Positions 55,591 through 63,680 of a stretch of DNA of 64,000 nt are shown here, piece by piece. The notes below the pieces were generated by a model. That model worked only from the letters and a program-made list of their open reading frames with translations. It did no database searches and was not told the origin of the DNA. The stretch is taken from contig NZ_JADILU010000001.1 of NCBI RefSeq assembly GCF_015319355.1, forward strand, positions 62,001 through 126,000, read 5' to 3'. Position numbers and translations under genes: made by a program. Positions within the stretch are counted from its first letter, which is position 1, and every line of letters begins with the position of its first letter. The stretch comes from Psychroserpens luteus (GTDB lineage Bacteria > Bacteroidota > Bacteroidia > Flavobacteriales > Flavobacteriaceae).

Positions 55591-56906
55591 GAATCTAAAT
55601 TAACGTGTGATGTAAATTGTTTTAGTTTTCCGCTTTTAGAGCGTTTTAATGTCGATTGTTTTTCAAAAGTTATAGTCAATCCTTGTTCTAGATAGCGTTC
55701 CATTTCCTGAGCAATGGTATTCTTTTTTTCTTCAGAAAGTGTCTCTTCACTCACATAAATGACCTTAAATAGGTGTTTCTCTAATTGTTCAATAATAAAC
55801 TCTTTTACATTACCATCATCTTCAATAATACTTTTGGTAATGTAATAGAATGTAAGACCTGCAGCTTTTTTTCCGCTAGGTAAAACAGCAATATCATTAG
55901 TTCTACCAATTAATGTTTTTAATAATGGTTTTTTTAAAGTGCTCCTTTTAGAAAGTACTCCAATATCACCAATATCATATCTTATAAAAGGATGTGCTTT
56001 GTTGTACAATGAAGTGATTACTATACGCCCTTCTTCTTCATGAGGTAAGATATTATCATTCTCATCTAATATCTCAATATATAATGTTTCGCTATTGAGT
56101 TGCCATTCATTATTAATGTTTTGAAATGCGATTAAGTCTAATTCAGAAGCACCATATTCGTTAATTACGGGTACTCCAAATTGTTGTTCCATTAGCTTTT
56201 TATCCTTATCAAATAACATTTCCGAAGTAACAATACAAGCTTTTAATGTTGGGCAAATAGAGGTTAAGCAAATAGATTGTCTCTCTAGAAATTTTGCAAA
56301 TTGGACGATAGAACTCGTGTAACCATTGATGTAATCAAACTTAGTGGTTTTAAATTTTAGTAAATGTGCCTTAAAAGCAGCATCACTTAAATCAAATACC
56401 GAAAACCTGTAACGTTTACTCAAACTGTCCTTAAACCGTTCTTTATAATATCCTTTTTTATCTAACGGAATTCCATAAAAACGAGCCTGTCGTGACGTGT
56501 TAAAATCTAATCCATACCAACCAAATCTGTTTTGAATGACAGCCCAAGTCATAGCATGGCTAAACTTGTCTTTAGCAAACACAAACGGATCTCCAGAAGA
56601 TCCAGAAGTTTTATTTACATAAACATTTTTAGCTGTAAAACCTTTTGACAATCGCTCTTCAAGTGGTTGTTGTAAATCTTTTTTAGTCATCACAGGTATA
56701 GACGACCATTGATTTGAATCTGCTTTTGGAGCTAATGATTTATAGTATGGGTTATTCTTTAGGTGATAATTTACAATAGCATGAAGCTTATCATCTAAAA
56801 ATATTTTATAATCAATATCATTTTTTTGCTGAATATGGACCAATTCCTTTTTAGCCTTATCCAAAGGGTAGCCATTTAATCGTAAAGAAAAATCGAAAAG
56901 GTTCAA
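55587..56906 (-). CDS. CapK/PaaK-like adenylate-forming protein
   Basis: 439 residues of the ANL superfamily branch annotated as phenylacetate-CoA ligase-like or CapK. The nucleotide loop TSGSSGDP is at 100-107, with INEYGASELDLIAFQ in the middle and RYDIGDIG later. A short C-terminal domain ends KRSKSGKLKQF, retaining a lysine-rich loop. CapK homologues occur in capsule loci; their acyl substrate is unknown. It could activate an acid used to decorate the polymer. Operon with the GT4 gene downstream. Confidence 0.88.
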   Translation of the reverse strand: MNLFDFSLRLNGYPLDKAKKELVHIQQKNDIDYKIFLDDKLHAIVNYHLKNNPYYKSLAPKADSNQWSSIPVMTKKDLQQPLEERLSKGFTAKNVYVNKTSGSSGDPFVFAKDKFSHAMTWAVIQNRFGWYGLDFNTSRQARFYGIPLDKKGYYKERFKDSLSKRYRFSVFDLSDAAFKAHLLKFKTTKFDYINGYTSSIVQFAKFLERQSICLTSICPTLKACIVTSEMLFDKDKKLMEQQFGVPVINEYGASELDLIAFQNINNEWQLNSETLYIEILDENDNILPHEEEGRIVITSLYNKAHPFIRYDIGDIGVLSKRSTLKKPLLKTLIGRTNDIAVLPSGKKAAGLTFYYITKSIIEDDGNVKEFIIEQLEKHLFKVIYVSEETLSEEKKNTIAQEMERYLEQGLTITFEKQSTLKRSKSGKLKQFTSHVNLDS

Positions 56907-57011
56907 AAAATTGATAAGGTTTGTATTGGATGTAAAGTAAAGAAAAAAAGTCTTGTTTAGAAACTTCGAAACGCGTAAAAACGATTATTTTTACGCAAAC
57001 AAATTGAAAAC

Positions 57012-58286
57012 ATGACTATTTTAATTCTAGGTTCTGGAGGTAGAGAGCACACATTTGCATGGAAAATTGCTCAAAGTCCATTATGCGATAAAATTTTTGT
57101 TGCACCAGGAAACTCTGGTACAGCACAAATAGCAACTAATGTTGATATAAAGGTAACCGATTTTGGTGCTATCAAATCCCTAGTTATTGAGCATAAAATT
57201 GATATGGTTGTTGTAGGTCCAGAAGACCCATTAGTACAGGGTATTCATGATTTCTTTTTAAATGATGAGCAATTAAAACATGTTGCTATCATTGGCCCTC
57301 AAAAAGCAGCTGCAGAGTTAGAAGGGAGTAAGGAATTTGCAAAAGAATTTTTGTTTAGACATAACATTCCAACTGCTGCTTACCAAAGTTTTAATGCCAA
57401 TAATGTAGAAGATGGATATAAGTTTCTAGAAACTCTAAATCCGCCATATGTTTTAAAAGCAGATGGTTTAGCAGCAGGAAAAGGTGTTTTAATACTCAAT
57501 GATTTAAATGAAGCTAAAGCAGAACTCAAAAGTATGCTTGTTGACGCTAAGTTTGGAGCAGCAAGTTCTAAAGTGGTCATCGAAGAATTTCTCGACGGAA
57601 TAGAATTGAGCTGTTTTGTATTAACCGATGGGAAGAACTATAAAATTTTACCAACTGCAAAAGATTATAAACGTATTGGAGAAGGTGATACCGGATTAAA
57701 TACAGGTGGTATGGGAGCAGTCTCTCCAGTACCTTTTGCGACAGAAGAATTCTTAAATAAAATTGAAGAACGTGTTGTAAAACCTACAATTTCTGGTTTG
57801 CAAAAAGACAATTTACCTTATAAAGGATTCGTGTTTATTGGTTTAATCAAAGTAGGTGATGATCCTAAAGTGATTGAGTACAATGTAAGAATGGGAGATC
57901 CAGAAACAGAAGTTGTATTACCTAGAGTGAAAAACGATTTTGTAGAAATATTGAAGGCTATTGCAGAAGAACGTCTTAACGAGATAGATATTGAAATAGA
58001 TGAAAGAGCTGCAACTACAATAATGTTAGTGTCTGGTGGTTATCCTGAGGCTTATGAGAAAGGAAAAGAAATTACAGGATTAGAAAATGTAGAAGGTTCT
58101 ATTGCTTTTCATGCTGGAGCAATCTTAAAAGATGATAAAATTGTAACTTCAGGAGGACGTGTTATGGCAATCACATCTTATGGTAATACATACCAAGAAG
58201 CCATAAAAAAATCTTATCAAAATATAGATAAACTACATTTTGATAAGATGAATTATCGAAAAGATATTGGTTTCGATTTAAACTAA
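57012..58286 (+). CDS. purD: Phosphoribosylamine-glycine ligase
   Basis: 424 residues, full length. An ATP-grasp enzyme joining glycine to 5-phosphoribosylamine in purine synthesis. It begins MTILILGSGGREHTFAWKIAQS, has the ATP-grasp segments KADGLAAGKGVLI and VVIEEFLDGIELS, and the signature YNVRMGDPETEVVLPR. It is transcribed divergently from the CapK-like gene and marks the end of the polysaccharide locus. Confidence 0.97.
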   Translation: MTILILGSGGREHTFAWKIAQSPLCDKIFVAPGNSGTAQIATNVDIKVTDFGAIKSLVIEHKIDMVVVGPEDPLVQGIHDFFLNDEQLKHVAIIGPQKAAAELEGSKEFAKEFLFRHNIPTAAYQSFNANNVEDGYKFLETLNPPYVLKADGLAAGKGVLILNDLNEAKAELKSMLVDAKFGAASSKVVIEEFLDGIELSCFVLTDGKNYKILPTAKDYKRIGEGDTGLNTGGMGAVSPVPFATEEFLNKIEERVVKPTISGLQKDNLPYKGFVFIGLIKVGDDPKVIEYNVRMGDPETEVVLPRVKNDFVEILKAIAEERLNEIDIEIDERAATTIMLVSGGYPEAYEKGKEITGLENVEGSIAFHAGAILKDDKIVTSGGRVMAITSYGNTYQEAIKKSYQNIDKLHFDKMNYRKDIGFDLN

Positions 58287-58304
58287 TTTATTATTAAAGG
58301 AGTT

Positions 58305-58532
58305 TTACAAATAAGAATGAGAAGTAACGCTTTTATCTTCCTCATTGTTTTTACTATGCTCTTTTAATTGTAACATCCAGTATACCATAGCTACAATACC
58401 AATGAGTATAAAAATCCATGATAATAAGTTTGCTGTCCACCAGCTTTCTAATTCTAGTGCTCTAAGTGCATCAAAAGGAGCAAATAAAACATTTACAAAA
58501 AAATCTTGTACAGCGTAAAAAAAGTCTTTCAT
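58305..58532 (-). CDS. Small membrane protein, DUF6341 family
   Basis: 75 residues. An amphipathic N-terminus (MKDFFYAVQDFFVNVLFAPFDALRAL) precedes one clear membrane helix (about 35-53, LLSWIFILIGIVAMVYWML) and a charged tail. I recognise it as the flavobacterial DUF6341 type. Its neighbourhood, next to a DUF6427 gene, upp and purD, is one I associate with this phylum. Function unknown. A -7 box lies 60 bases upstream. Confidence 0.75.
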   Translation of the reverse strand: MKDFFYAVQDFFVNVLFAPFDALRALELESWWTANLLSWIFILIGIVAMVYWMLQLKEHSKNNEEDKSVTSHSYL

Positions 58533-58592
58533 TTAGTTATATTTTAAGAAACTCTTATTAAGCTTCGTTGGTATAATCATATATTTACAGCA

Positions 58593-58600
58593 CAAAATTA
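58593..58600 (-). promoter_or_regulatory. -7 promoter box (TAATTTTG, minus strand) for the DUF6341 gene
   Basis: The reverse complement TAATTTTG matches TAnnTTTG, about 60 bases before the start codon at 58532. Confidence 0.4.
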
Positions 58601-58628
58601 CGTATTTTTTTCATTTTAAACTATTGCA

Positions 58629-59552
58629 ATGATTTCAAATTTTTTCAGCAAATCAAAACCAATTCACTACATCGTTGTTAGTGTCATATTATTGTTGGTT
58701 TTTGTTTTAGGTAGATTTAAAATGTTTTCTACGGAATTCAACATGATTAATTTTGCAGAACAAATAGGTTTGTTCATTATTGCTCTGTCTTCAGTTTTTA
58801 TTTTTGATTTCTTTGTGACTCGAAATAGTTTGACAAAAAAGAACAGTTATAACATTCTTCTCTTTGTGTTGTACTTTGCTATTTTACCGCAAACAACATT
58901 AAACGCTAATCTATTATTTGCTAACTTTTTTATTCTTTTAGCTTTAAGGCGCTTAATAAGTCTGAGGTCTCAAAAAGAAATTAAAAAGAAGCTTTTTGAT
59001 GCATCATTTTGGATTGCTATTGCAACGCTTTTTTACTTTTGGTCTGCATTGTTTTTTATATTGATTTTTGCTGCTTTATTAGTCTATGTTATGACAGATG
59101 TAAAGAATTATTTAATTCCAATTGTGGGAATAGCATCTGTAGCTGTAATTACAATATCTTATTTTATTTTTTTAGATAAAGATATAGTTGACTATGTAGG
59201 AGGATTATTTGATTATAGCATGGATTTTAGTCCTTTAAATTCCAAGCGAATCATAATAGGCTCAACACTATTATTATCATTTGGATTGTGGTCATTAGTT
59301 TACTACATAAAAAACATAAAATCTCAAATGAAGAGTTATAGACCATCTTTTAAGTTGGTTGTATTATCAGCTATAATAGGATTGGCAATTATTGCAATAG
59401 CACCTTCAAAAAATGGTAGTGAGTTTATTTTCATACTTGCTCCATTATCTATTATTATGACTAATTATTTAGAAGTCATTTCAGAAAAATGGTTCAAGGA
59501 AACACTACTTTGGATTTTGGTTCTAACACCAATAGTTTTATTAATGTTGTAG
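58629..59552 (+). CDS. DUF6427 family polytopic membrane protein
   Basis: 307 residues with about eight or nine hydrophobic helices (for example 14-29, 42-62, 80-105, 125-150, 160-175, 205-220 and 240-300). The starting MISNFFSKSKPIHYIVV and the segment LNANLLFANFFILLALRRLISLRSQKE match the flavobacterial DUF6427 pattern. There is no catalytic motif I recognise. The 3' end overlaps the convergent upp gene by 12 bases, so the two transcripts have complementary ends. Confidence 0.8.
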   Translation: MISNFFSKSKPIHYIVVSVILLLVFVLGRFKMFSTEFNMINFAEQIGLFIIALSSVFIFDFFVTRNSLTKKNSYNILLFVLYFAILPQTTLNANLLFANFFILLALRRLISLRSQKEIKKKLFDASFWIAIATLFYFWSALFFILIFAALLVYVMTDVKNYLIPIVGIASVAVITISYFIFLDKDIVDYVGGLFDYSMDFSPLNSKRIIIGSTLLLSFGLWSLVYYIKNIKSQMKSYRPSFKLVVLSAIIGLAIIAIAPSKNGSEFIFILAPLSIIMTNYLEVISEKWFKETLLWILVLTPIVLLML

Positions 59553-60200
59553 TTTTTTTCCGAAGGCTAAATCACCTGCATCACCCAAACCAGGTACAAT
59601 GTATCCTTCTTTGCTTAAAGATTTATCTACAGTAGCAATCCATAGATGTGTATCTTTTCCGAAGTGATTATTCACAAAATCAACACCATCTTGAGCGCCA
59701 ATAACGCTCACTAAATGTATGCTTTTTGGTGTTCCAAAAGGTTTTAATGCTTCAAAAGTAGCAACCATAGATTGACCAGTTGCCAACATAGGATCTGCAA
59801 GAATAAGTGTTTTGCCTTCAAGGCTGGGACAAGCCAAATACTCTACAATAATCTCAAAGGTCTCTGGGTTTTCTTTATGATGTCTGTATGCAGATATGAA
59901 TGCATTTTCTGCTTCATCAAAGTAGTTTAGGAGTCCGTTATGAAGAGGTACACCTGCTCTTAATATAGAACACAACACGATGTCTTCATTAATAAGTTTT
60001 GTCTCACTTTTTCCTAAAGGTGTTGTGATCGTTTTAGGTTTAAAATCTAAAGTCTTGCTCATTTCATAGCACAAAACCTCACCTATACGTTCAATGTTTC
60101 GTCTAAAACGCATACGATCTGTTTGGATATTGACGTCTCTAATTTCTGAAATAAAAGAATTTAAGATAGAATCTTCTTGTGATAGATTATGAATGTGCAT
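59541..60200 (-). CDS. upp: Uracil phosphoribosyltransferase
   Basis: 219 residues. It converts uracil and PRPP to UMP in pyrimidine salvage. The PRPP loop LADPMLATGQSM (about 135-146), CSILRAGVPLHNGLL and the C-terminal GLGDAGDLAFG identify it. It is divergent from the DUF4254 gene 72 bases away and overlaps the end of the DUF6427 gene. Confidence 0.95.
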   Translation of the reverse strand: MHIHNLSQEDSILNSFISEIRDVNIQTDRMRFRRNIERIGEVLCYEMSKTLDFKPKTITTPLGKSETKLINEDIVLCSILRAGVPLHNGLLNYFDEAENAFISAYRHHKENPETFEIIVEYLACPSLEGKTLILADPMLATGQSMVATFEALKPFGTPKSIHLVSVIGAQDGVDFVNNHFGKDTHLWIATVDKSLSKEGYIVPGLGDAGDLAFGKKLQH

Positions 60201-60245
60201 AGCTGAGTGTTCAATTTTATGAATGCTAAAGTTAATAAATACCCA

Positions 60246-60253
60246 TATATTTG
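60246..60253 (+). promoter_or_regulatory. -7 promoter box TATATTTG for the DUF4254 gene
   Basis: Perfect TAnnTTTG, 19 bases before the ATG at 60273. It supports that ATG over upstream in-frame starts, which would place the box inside the coding region. Confidence 0.6.
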
Positions 60254-60272
60254 TAGTCTAAAATTTCACAAT

Positions 60273-60881
60273 ATGTTTTCAGAAAAAGCTAATAAAATAT
60301 TTCAGGACGTTATAGCAAAATATCATGTCATCAATACAGTAGATCAACCATTTACTAATATTTATAATAAAGACACTAATTTATTAGAACATTTATTATA
60401 CAGAAAATGTTGGATTGATACTGTACAATGGCACTATGAAGATATCATTCGTGACCCACAAATAGATCCTGTTGCTGCTTTAAAATTGAAACGTCAAATC
60501 GATGCTTCTAACCAAGATAGAACAGATATGGTAGAGTATATTGATAGTTATTTTCTTGAAAAATATAAGGATGTACCAACAAAACCAAATGCAACTATAA
60601 ATACTGAAAGTCCTGCTTGGGGAATTGATAGATTATCAATTTTAGCACTTAAAGTGTACCACATGAACGAAGAAGCAACTAGAACAGATGCTACTGATGC
60701 TCATAGAGCTGCATGTCAAACAAAGTTAAATGTATTGTTAGATCAACGTGTAGATTTATCTACAGCAATAGACACGCTTTTAGAAGATATAAGTAAAGGT
60801 GATAAGTACATGAAAGTTTATAAGCAGATGAAAATGTATAACGACGATGAACTTAATCCTGTATTGCGTTCACAGAAATAA
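60273..60881 (+). CDS. DUF4254 family protein
   Basis: 202 residues from the ATG at 60273. All-helical and soluble, with the family pattern LLYRKCWIDTVQWHYEDIIRDPQIDP, RQIDASNQDRTDMVE and DRLSILALKVYHM. Function is unknown; in Bacteroidota the gene often neighbours GT9-type glycosyltransferase genes, as here. An upstream in-frame start (60207) would add 22 residues, but the -7 box at 60246-60253 lies inside that extension. It is followed by an intrinsic terminator. Confidence 0.85.
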   Translation: MFSEKANKIFQDVIAKYHVINTVDQPFTNIYNKDTNLLEHLLYRKCWIDTVQWHYEDIIRDPQIDPVAALKLKRQIDASNQDRTDMVEYIDSYFLEKYKDVPTKPNATINTESPAWGIDRLSILALKVYHMNEEATRTDATDAHRAACQTKLNVLLDQRVDLSTAIDTLLEDISKGDKYMKVYKQMKMYNDDELNPVLRSQK

Positions 60882-60897
60882 ATAGATTTCAAAATTG

Positions 60898-60938
60898 AGC
60901 ACCTTTTCTTTTTAAGATAAGGTGCTTTTTTCTTTTTT
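60898..60938 (+). terminator. Intrinsic terminator after the DUF4254 gene
   Basis: Stem GCACCTT (60899-60905) / AAGGTGC (60919-60925), followed by a T-rich run, 17 bases after the stop codon. Confidence 0.85.
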
Positions 60939-60967
60939 TAAAATCAAAAGACTAAAAGGTCTTTAAC

Positions 60968-61987
60968 ATGCCAAAACCAAAACACATCCTAGTAATTCGG
61001 CTCTCTGCAATGGGTGACGTGGCTATGACTATTCCTGTTTTGCGAGCATTTACAAATCAATATCCAGAGGTGAAACTTACGGTTTTAACAAGACCATTTT
61101 TCACACCTTTTTTCAGGAATCTTCCCAATACTACTATTGTTTCTGTAGATTTAAAAGACAAGCATAAAGGTGTTTTAGGGCTCTATAAATTATCAAAAGA
61201 ACTTAAATCTTTAGACATAGAAGCAGTTGCAGATTTACACAATGTTTTAAGAAGTAAGATTTTAAAGTTTTTTCTCTTCGGAAAGCGTGTCGTACAAATA
61301 GATAAAGGGCGTGATGAAAAAAAGATTTTGGTTAACGGACAATCATTCAAGCAACTAAAAACCACACATCAACGCTATGCAGATGTTTTTGAAAAGTTAG
61401 GGTATCCAATAGATTTGAGTCAACCTACTTTTCCGAAGAAAGAAAATCTAAAAGAGAAATACATACAAGTTATTGGTAGTGATTCAAAACCTTGGGTTGG
61501 TATTGCGCCTTTTGCAGCCTTTGAAGGTAAAATGTACCCTTTAAACTTAATGACAACTGTTATTGAAGCGCTTTCAAAAAATTGTAAAGTATTATTATTT
61601 GGCGCTGGCAACGATGAGAAAAAGGCGTTAGAGAACATTGCCAATCAATTTGAGAACGTCATTAATCTTGCAGGACAATTTTCTCTAAGTGAAGAATTAG
61701 ACATCATATCCAACTTGGACCTCATGCTTGCTATGGATTCTGGTAACGCACACATGGCAGCTATGTTAGGTGTAAAAGTGATTACGGTTTGGGGAGTTAC
61801 ACATCCTTATGCAGGATTTTTACCGTTTAATCAAAGTATAGATTCTGCAATTTTAGTAGATAGAGATCAATATCCTAAAATACCGACTTCGATTTATGGT
61901 AACAAGTTTCCAGAAGGCTATGAAAATGCAATGCGTTCTATTTCTCCAAATATCATTATTTCAAAAATAAATACAGCTTTAAAATAA
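60968..61987 (+). CDS. Family 9 glycosyltransferase (heptosyltransferase-like)
   Basis: 339 residues, GT-B fold. It starts ILVIRLSAMGDVAMTIPVLRAF, the ADP-heptose transferase signature, and has VGIAPFAAFEGKMYPLNLM in the C-terminal domain followed by the AMDSGNAHMAAMLGVKVITVWG nucleotide-sugar-binding region. It probably adds a core sugar to lipopolysaccharide on the cytoplasmic side of the inner membrane. Donor unproven. It lies after the DUF4254 terminator, so it presumably has its own promoter. Confidence 0.92.
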   Translation: MPKPKHILVIRLSAMGDVAMTIPVLRAFTNQYPEVKLTVLTRPFFTPFFRNLPNTTIVSVDLKDKHKGVLGLYKLSKELKSLDIEAVADLHNVLRSKILKFFLFGKRVVQIDKGRDEKKILVNGQSFKQLKTTHQRYADVFEKLGYPIDLSQPTFPKKENLKEKYIQVIGSDSKPWVGIAPFAAFEGKMYPLNLMTTVIEALSKNCKVLLFGAGNDEKKALENIANQFENVINLAGQFSLSEELDIISNLDLMLAMDSGNAHMAAMLGVKVITVWGVTHPYAGFLPFNQSIDSAILVDRDQYPKIPTSIYGNKFPEGYENAMRSISPNIIISKINTALK

Positions 61988-62014
61988 AAAAGCCTCGTTC
62001 CAGAAGAACGAGGC
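61981..62014 (-). terminator. Intrinsic terminator for the minus-strand reductase gene
   Basis: Perfect 9-base stem GCCTCGTTC (61992-62000) / GAACGAGGC (62006-62014). The T run (TTTTTTATTTT) follows only when read on the minus strand, so it ends leftward transcripts from the reductase gene, about 165 bases beyond its stop codon. Confidence 0.7.
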
Positions 62015-62176
62015 ATGATTTAGAATTTTTAGATAATCCCTACGATTAAATTCTAATCTAGAACGAAAGTATTTTGATTAAAATTAGCTATCAAACTTAC
62101 GAAGTAATAAATTTTATTTATTCGACAAAGTGTTCGTTTTTAGGGATTAAAACCAAATAAGTCAGACGACGTGTAA

Positions 62177-63232
62177 TTATACATCATCATAATCAACTTT
62201 AATTGTTGGTGTTATAGGTTGTGCTTGACAGGTTAATATTAAGCCTTCAGCCAATTCACCATCTGTTAAAATATTATTTTGTCTCATGATAGCTTCGCCT
62301 TCTGTGATTTTAGCAATACAACTGCTGCAAATTCCACCTTGACAAGAGTAAGGTGCATCAATATCTTCATCTAAGGCAGCTTCTAAAATGGTTTGCTTTT
62401 GAGACATTTCAAACGTAAAAGTTTCATCATCTACGAGAACAGTTATTTTTGTTTTTCCGCTTGCAGCTGCTGTATCATTAACGACAGCAGGTTTTGCAGC
62501 TTTAAAAAGCTCATAATGAATACGGTCTTCTTTGGTGCCATGTCCTGTCAATACATCTTTAACAGTATGAATCATCGCTTCAGGACCACAAAGATAATAA
62601 GCATCAACATCAATATGTTTGTGCTTATTTTTCATAACGTAGTTTACTGTGCTTTTTTCAATACGTCCAAAAATAGCGTCATCTTCATCTGCTTGACTAA
62701 ACACAAATTGAATAGAAAAACGGGCGCTATATTGATGTTGTAATTCTAACAACTCATTTAAAAACATAGTGTCCTTTGTCGTTTTATTGCCATAAACAAG
62801 TATTACTTTACTTAGAACTTCTTCCTCTAAAGCACATTTAATAATGCTCAAAATTGGAGTGATACCACTTCCTGCAGCAAATAATCCAATATTTTTAGTT
62901 TTAGAATCATTAGGTTCAAACACAAAACGACCTTTTGGAGGTGCAACATCTAAGACATTACCAACACTCAATTGTGTATTGGCATAAGCAGAGAATGTAC
63001 CATCTTCAACTTCTTTTACAGCAACTTTAAGTTCGCCACTTTTTGGAGACGAACATAGAGAATAATCTCTTCTTACTTCGTTTCCGTTAAGATTTGTTTT
63101 TAAAGTGATGTATTGTCCTGCTTTAAATTGAAATGTGTTTTTTAATTCCGTCGGAACGTCAAAACTTATAGTAACCGCGTTTTCGGTTGTTTTATTAATT
63201 TCTTTTATAGAAAGCTTATGAAATTGTGACAT
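62177..63232 (-). CDS. PaaE/Fre-type flavin reductase with C-terminal 2Fe-2S ferredoxin domain
   Basis: 351 residues. The N-terminal FAD domain (RRDYSLCSS, 54-62), the NAD(P)-binding domain (GSGITP, 121-126; YLCGPEAM, 213-220) and a plant-type ferredoxin domain (about 262-351) with cluster cysteines at 297, 302, 305 and 335 are all seen. This is the PaaE / class IA-like oxygenase reductase architecture, passing electrons from NADPH through FAD and the cluster to an oxygenase or hydroxylase. No paa genes lie nearby, so the partner is unknown; the AlkB homologue is one speculative candidate. It is divergent from the padR gene. Confidence 0.9.
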   Translation of the reverse strand: MSQFHKLSIKEINKTTENAVTISFDVPTELKNTFQFKAGQYITLKTNLNGNEVRRDYSLCSSPKSGELKVAVKEVEDGTFSAYANTQLSVGNVLDVAPPKGRFVFEPNDSKTKNIGLFAAGSGITPILSIIKCALEEEVLSKVILVYGNKTTKDTMFLNELLELQHQYSARFSIQFVFSQADEDDAIFGRIEKSTVNYVMKNKHKHIDVDAYYLCGPEAMIHTVKDVLTGHGTKEDRIHYELFKAAKPAVVNDTAAASGKTKITVLVDDETFTFEMSQKQTILEAALDEDIDAPYSCQGGICSSCIAKITEGEAIMRQNNILTDGELAEGLILTCQAQPITPTIKVDYDDV

Positions 63233-63297
63233 GGTTTATTTTTTTGTAAAAATAATGAAGCTAAAACACTTTGTCATTTATTTAGAGAAAAAAAATA

Positions 63298-63333
63298 ATA
63301 CATAAGACTTTTATACATAAGAATATTATGTAT
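63298..63333. promoter_or_regulatory. Probable PadR operator overlapping its own promoter
   Basis: ATACATAA (63313-63320) and TTATGTAT (63326-63333) form a perfect 8-base inverted repeat with a 5-base spacer. A further direct copy of ATACATAAG is at 63298-63306. The inverted repeat overlaps the -7 box. PadR proteins typically bind ATGT/ACAT-type palindromes in their own promoters, so auto-repression is likely. Confidence 0.65.
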
Positions 63334-63338
63334 ATTTG
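63331..63338 (+). promoter_or_regulatory. -7 promoter box TATATTTG for padR
   Basis: Perfect TAnnTTTG, ending 3 bases before the ATG at 63342, so the transcript is probably leaderless. The in-frame TTG at 63336 is part of the box. Confidence 0.6.
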
Positions 63339-63341
63339 ATT

Positions 63342-63680
63342 ATGGCAAATTCTAAATTATATAAAGGCAGTTTAGTCACTATTATTTTAAAGCTTTTAAA
63401 TGAAAGCGATAAAATGTATGGTTATGAAATTACACAAAAAGTTAAAGCGCTTACCAAAGGTGAATTAAAAATTACTGAAGGCGCTTTATATCCTGCACTT
63501 CATAAATTAGAAGCAGAAGGATTGTTGGAGGTTGAGGTAAAAAAAGTAGATAATAGACTTAGAAAATATTATAAACTAACCGAAAAGGGCAATAAAGAAA
63601 CCGTTAGCAAATTACAAGAATTACAGGAGTATATCAAAACGATGCAGGTTTTGGTGAACCCTAAATTAATTGTAGAGTAA
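63342..63680 (+). CDS. PadR family transcriptional regulator
   Basis: 112 residues from the ATG at 63342. A PadR winged helix: the N-terminal SLVTIILKLLNESDKMYGYEI, the recognition region LKITEGALYPALHKLEAEGLLEVE and the wing VDNRLRKYYKLTEKG. The C-terminal helix for dimerisation is short, as in subfamily 2. PadR proteins are usually repressors of an adjacent membrane or stress gene. The stop overlaps the next ATG (TAATG), so the following membrane protein is translationally coupled and is the likely target. Confidence 0.93.
   Translation: MANSKLYKGSLVTIILKLLNESDKMYGYEITQKVKALTKGELKITEGALYPALHKLEAEGLLEVEVKKVDNRLRKYYKLTEKGNKETVSKLQELQEYIKTMQVLVNPKLIVE

Noticed and set aside
28190-56906. Whole polysaccharide locus as a genomic island with mobile ends
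   Set aside because: No integrase, tRNA target, insertion sequence or flanking direct repeats were seen; only lower octamer density and local decay hint at a separate history.
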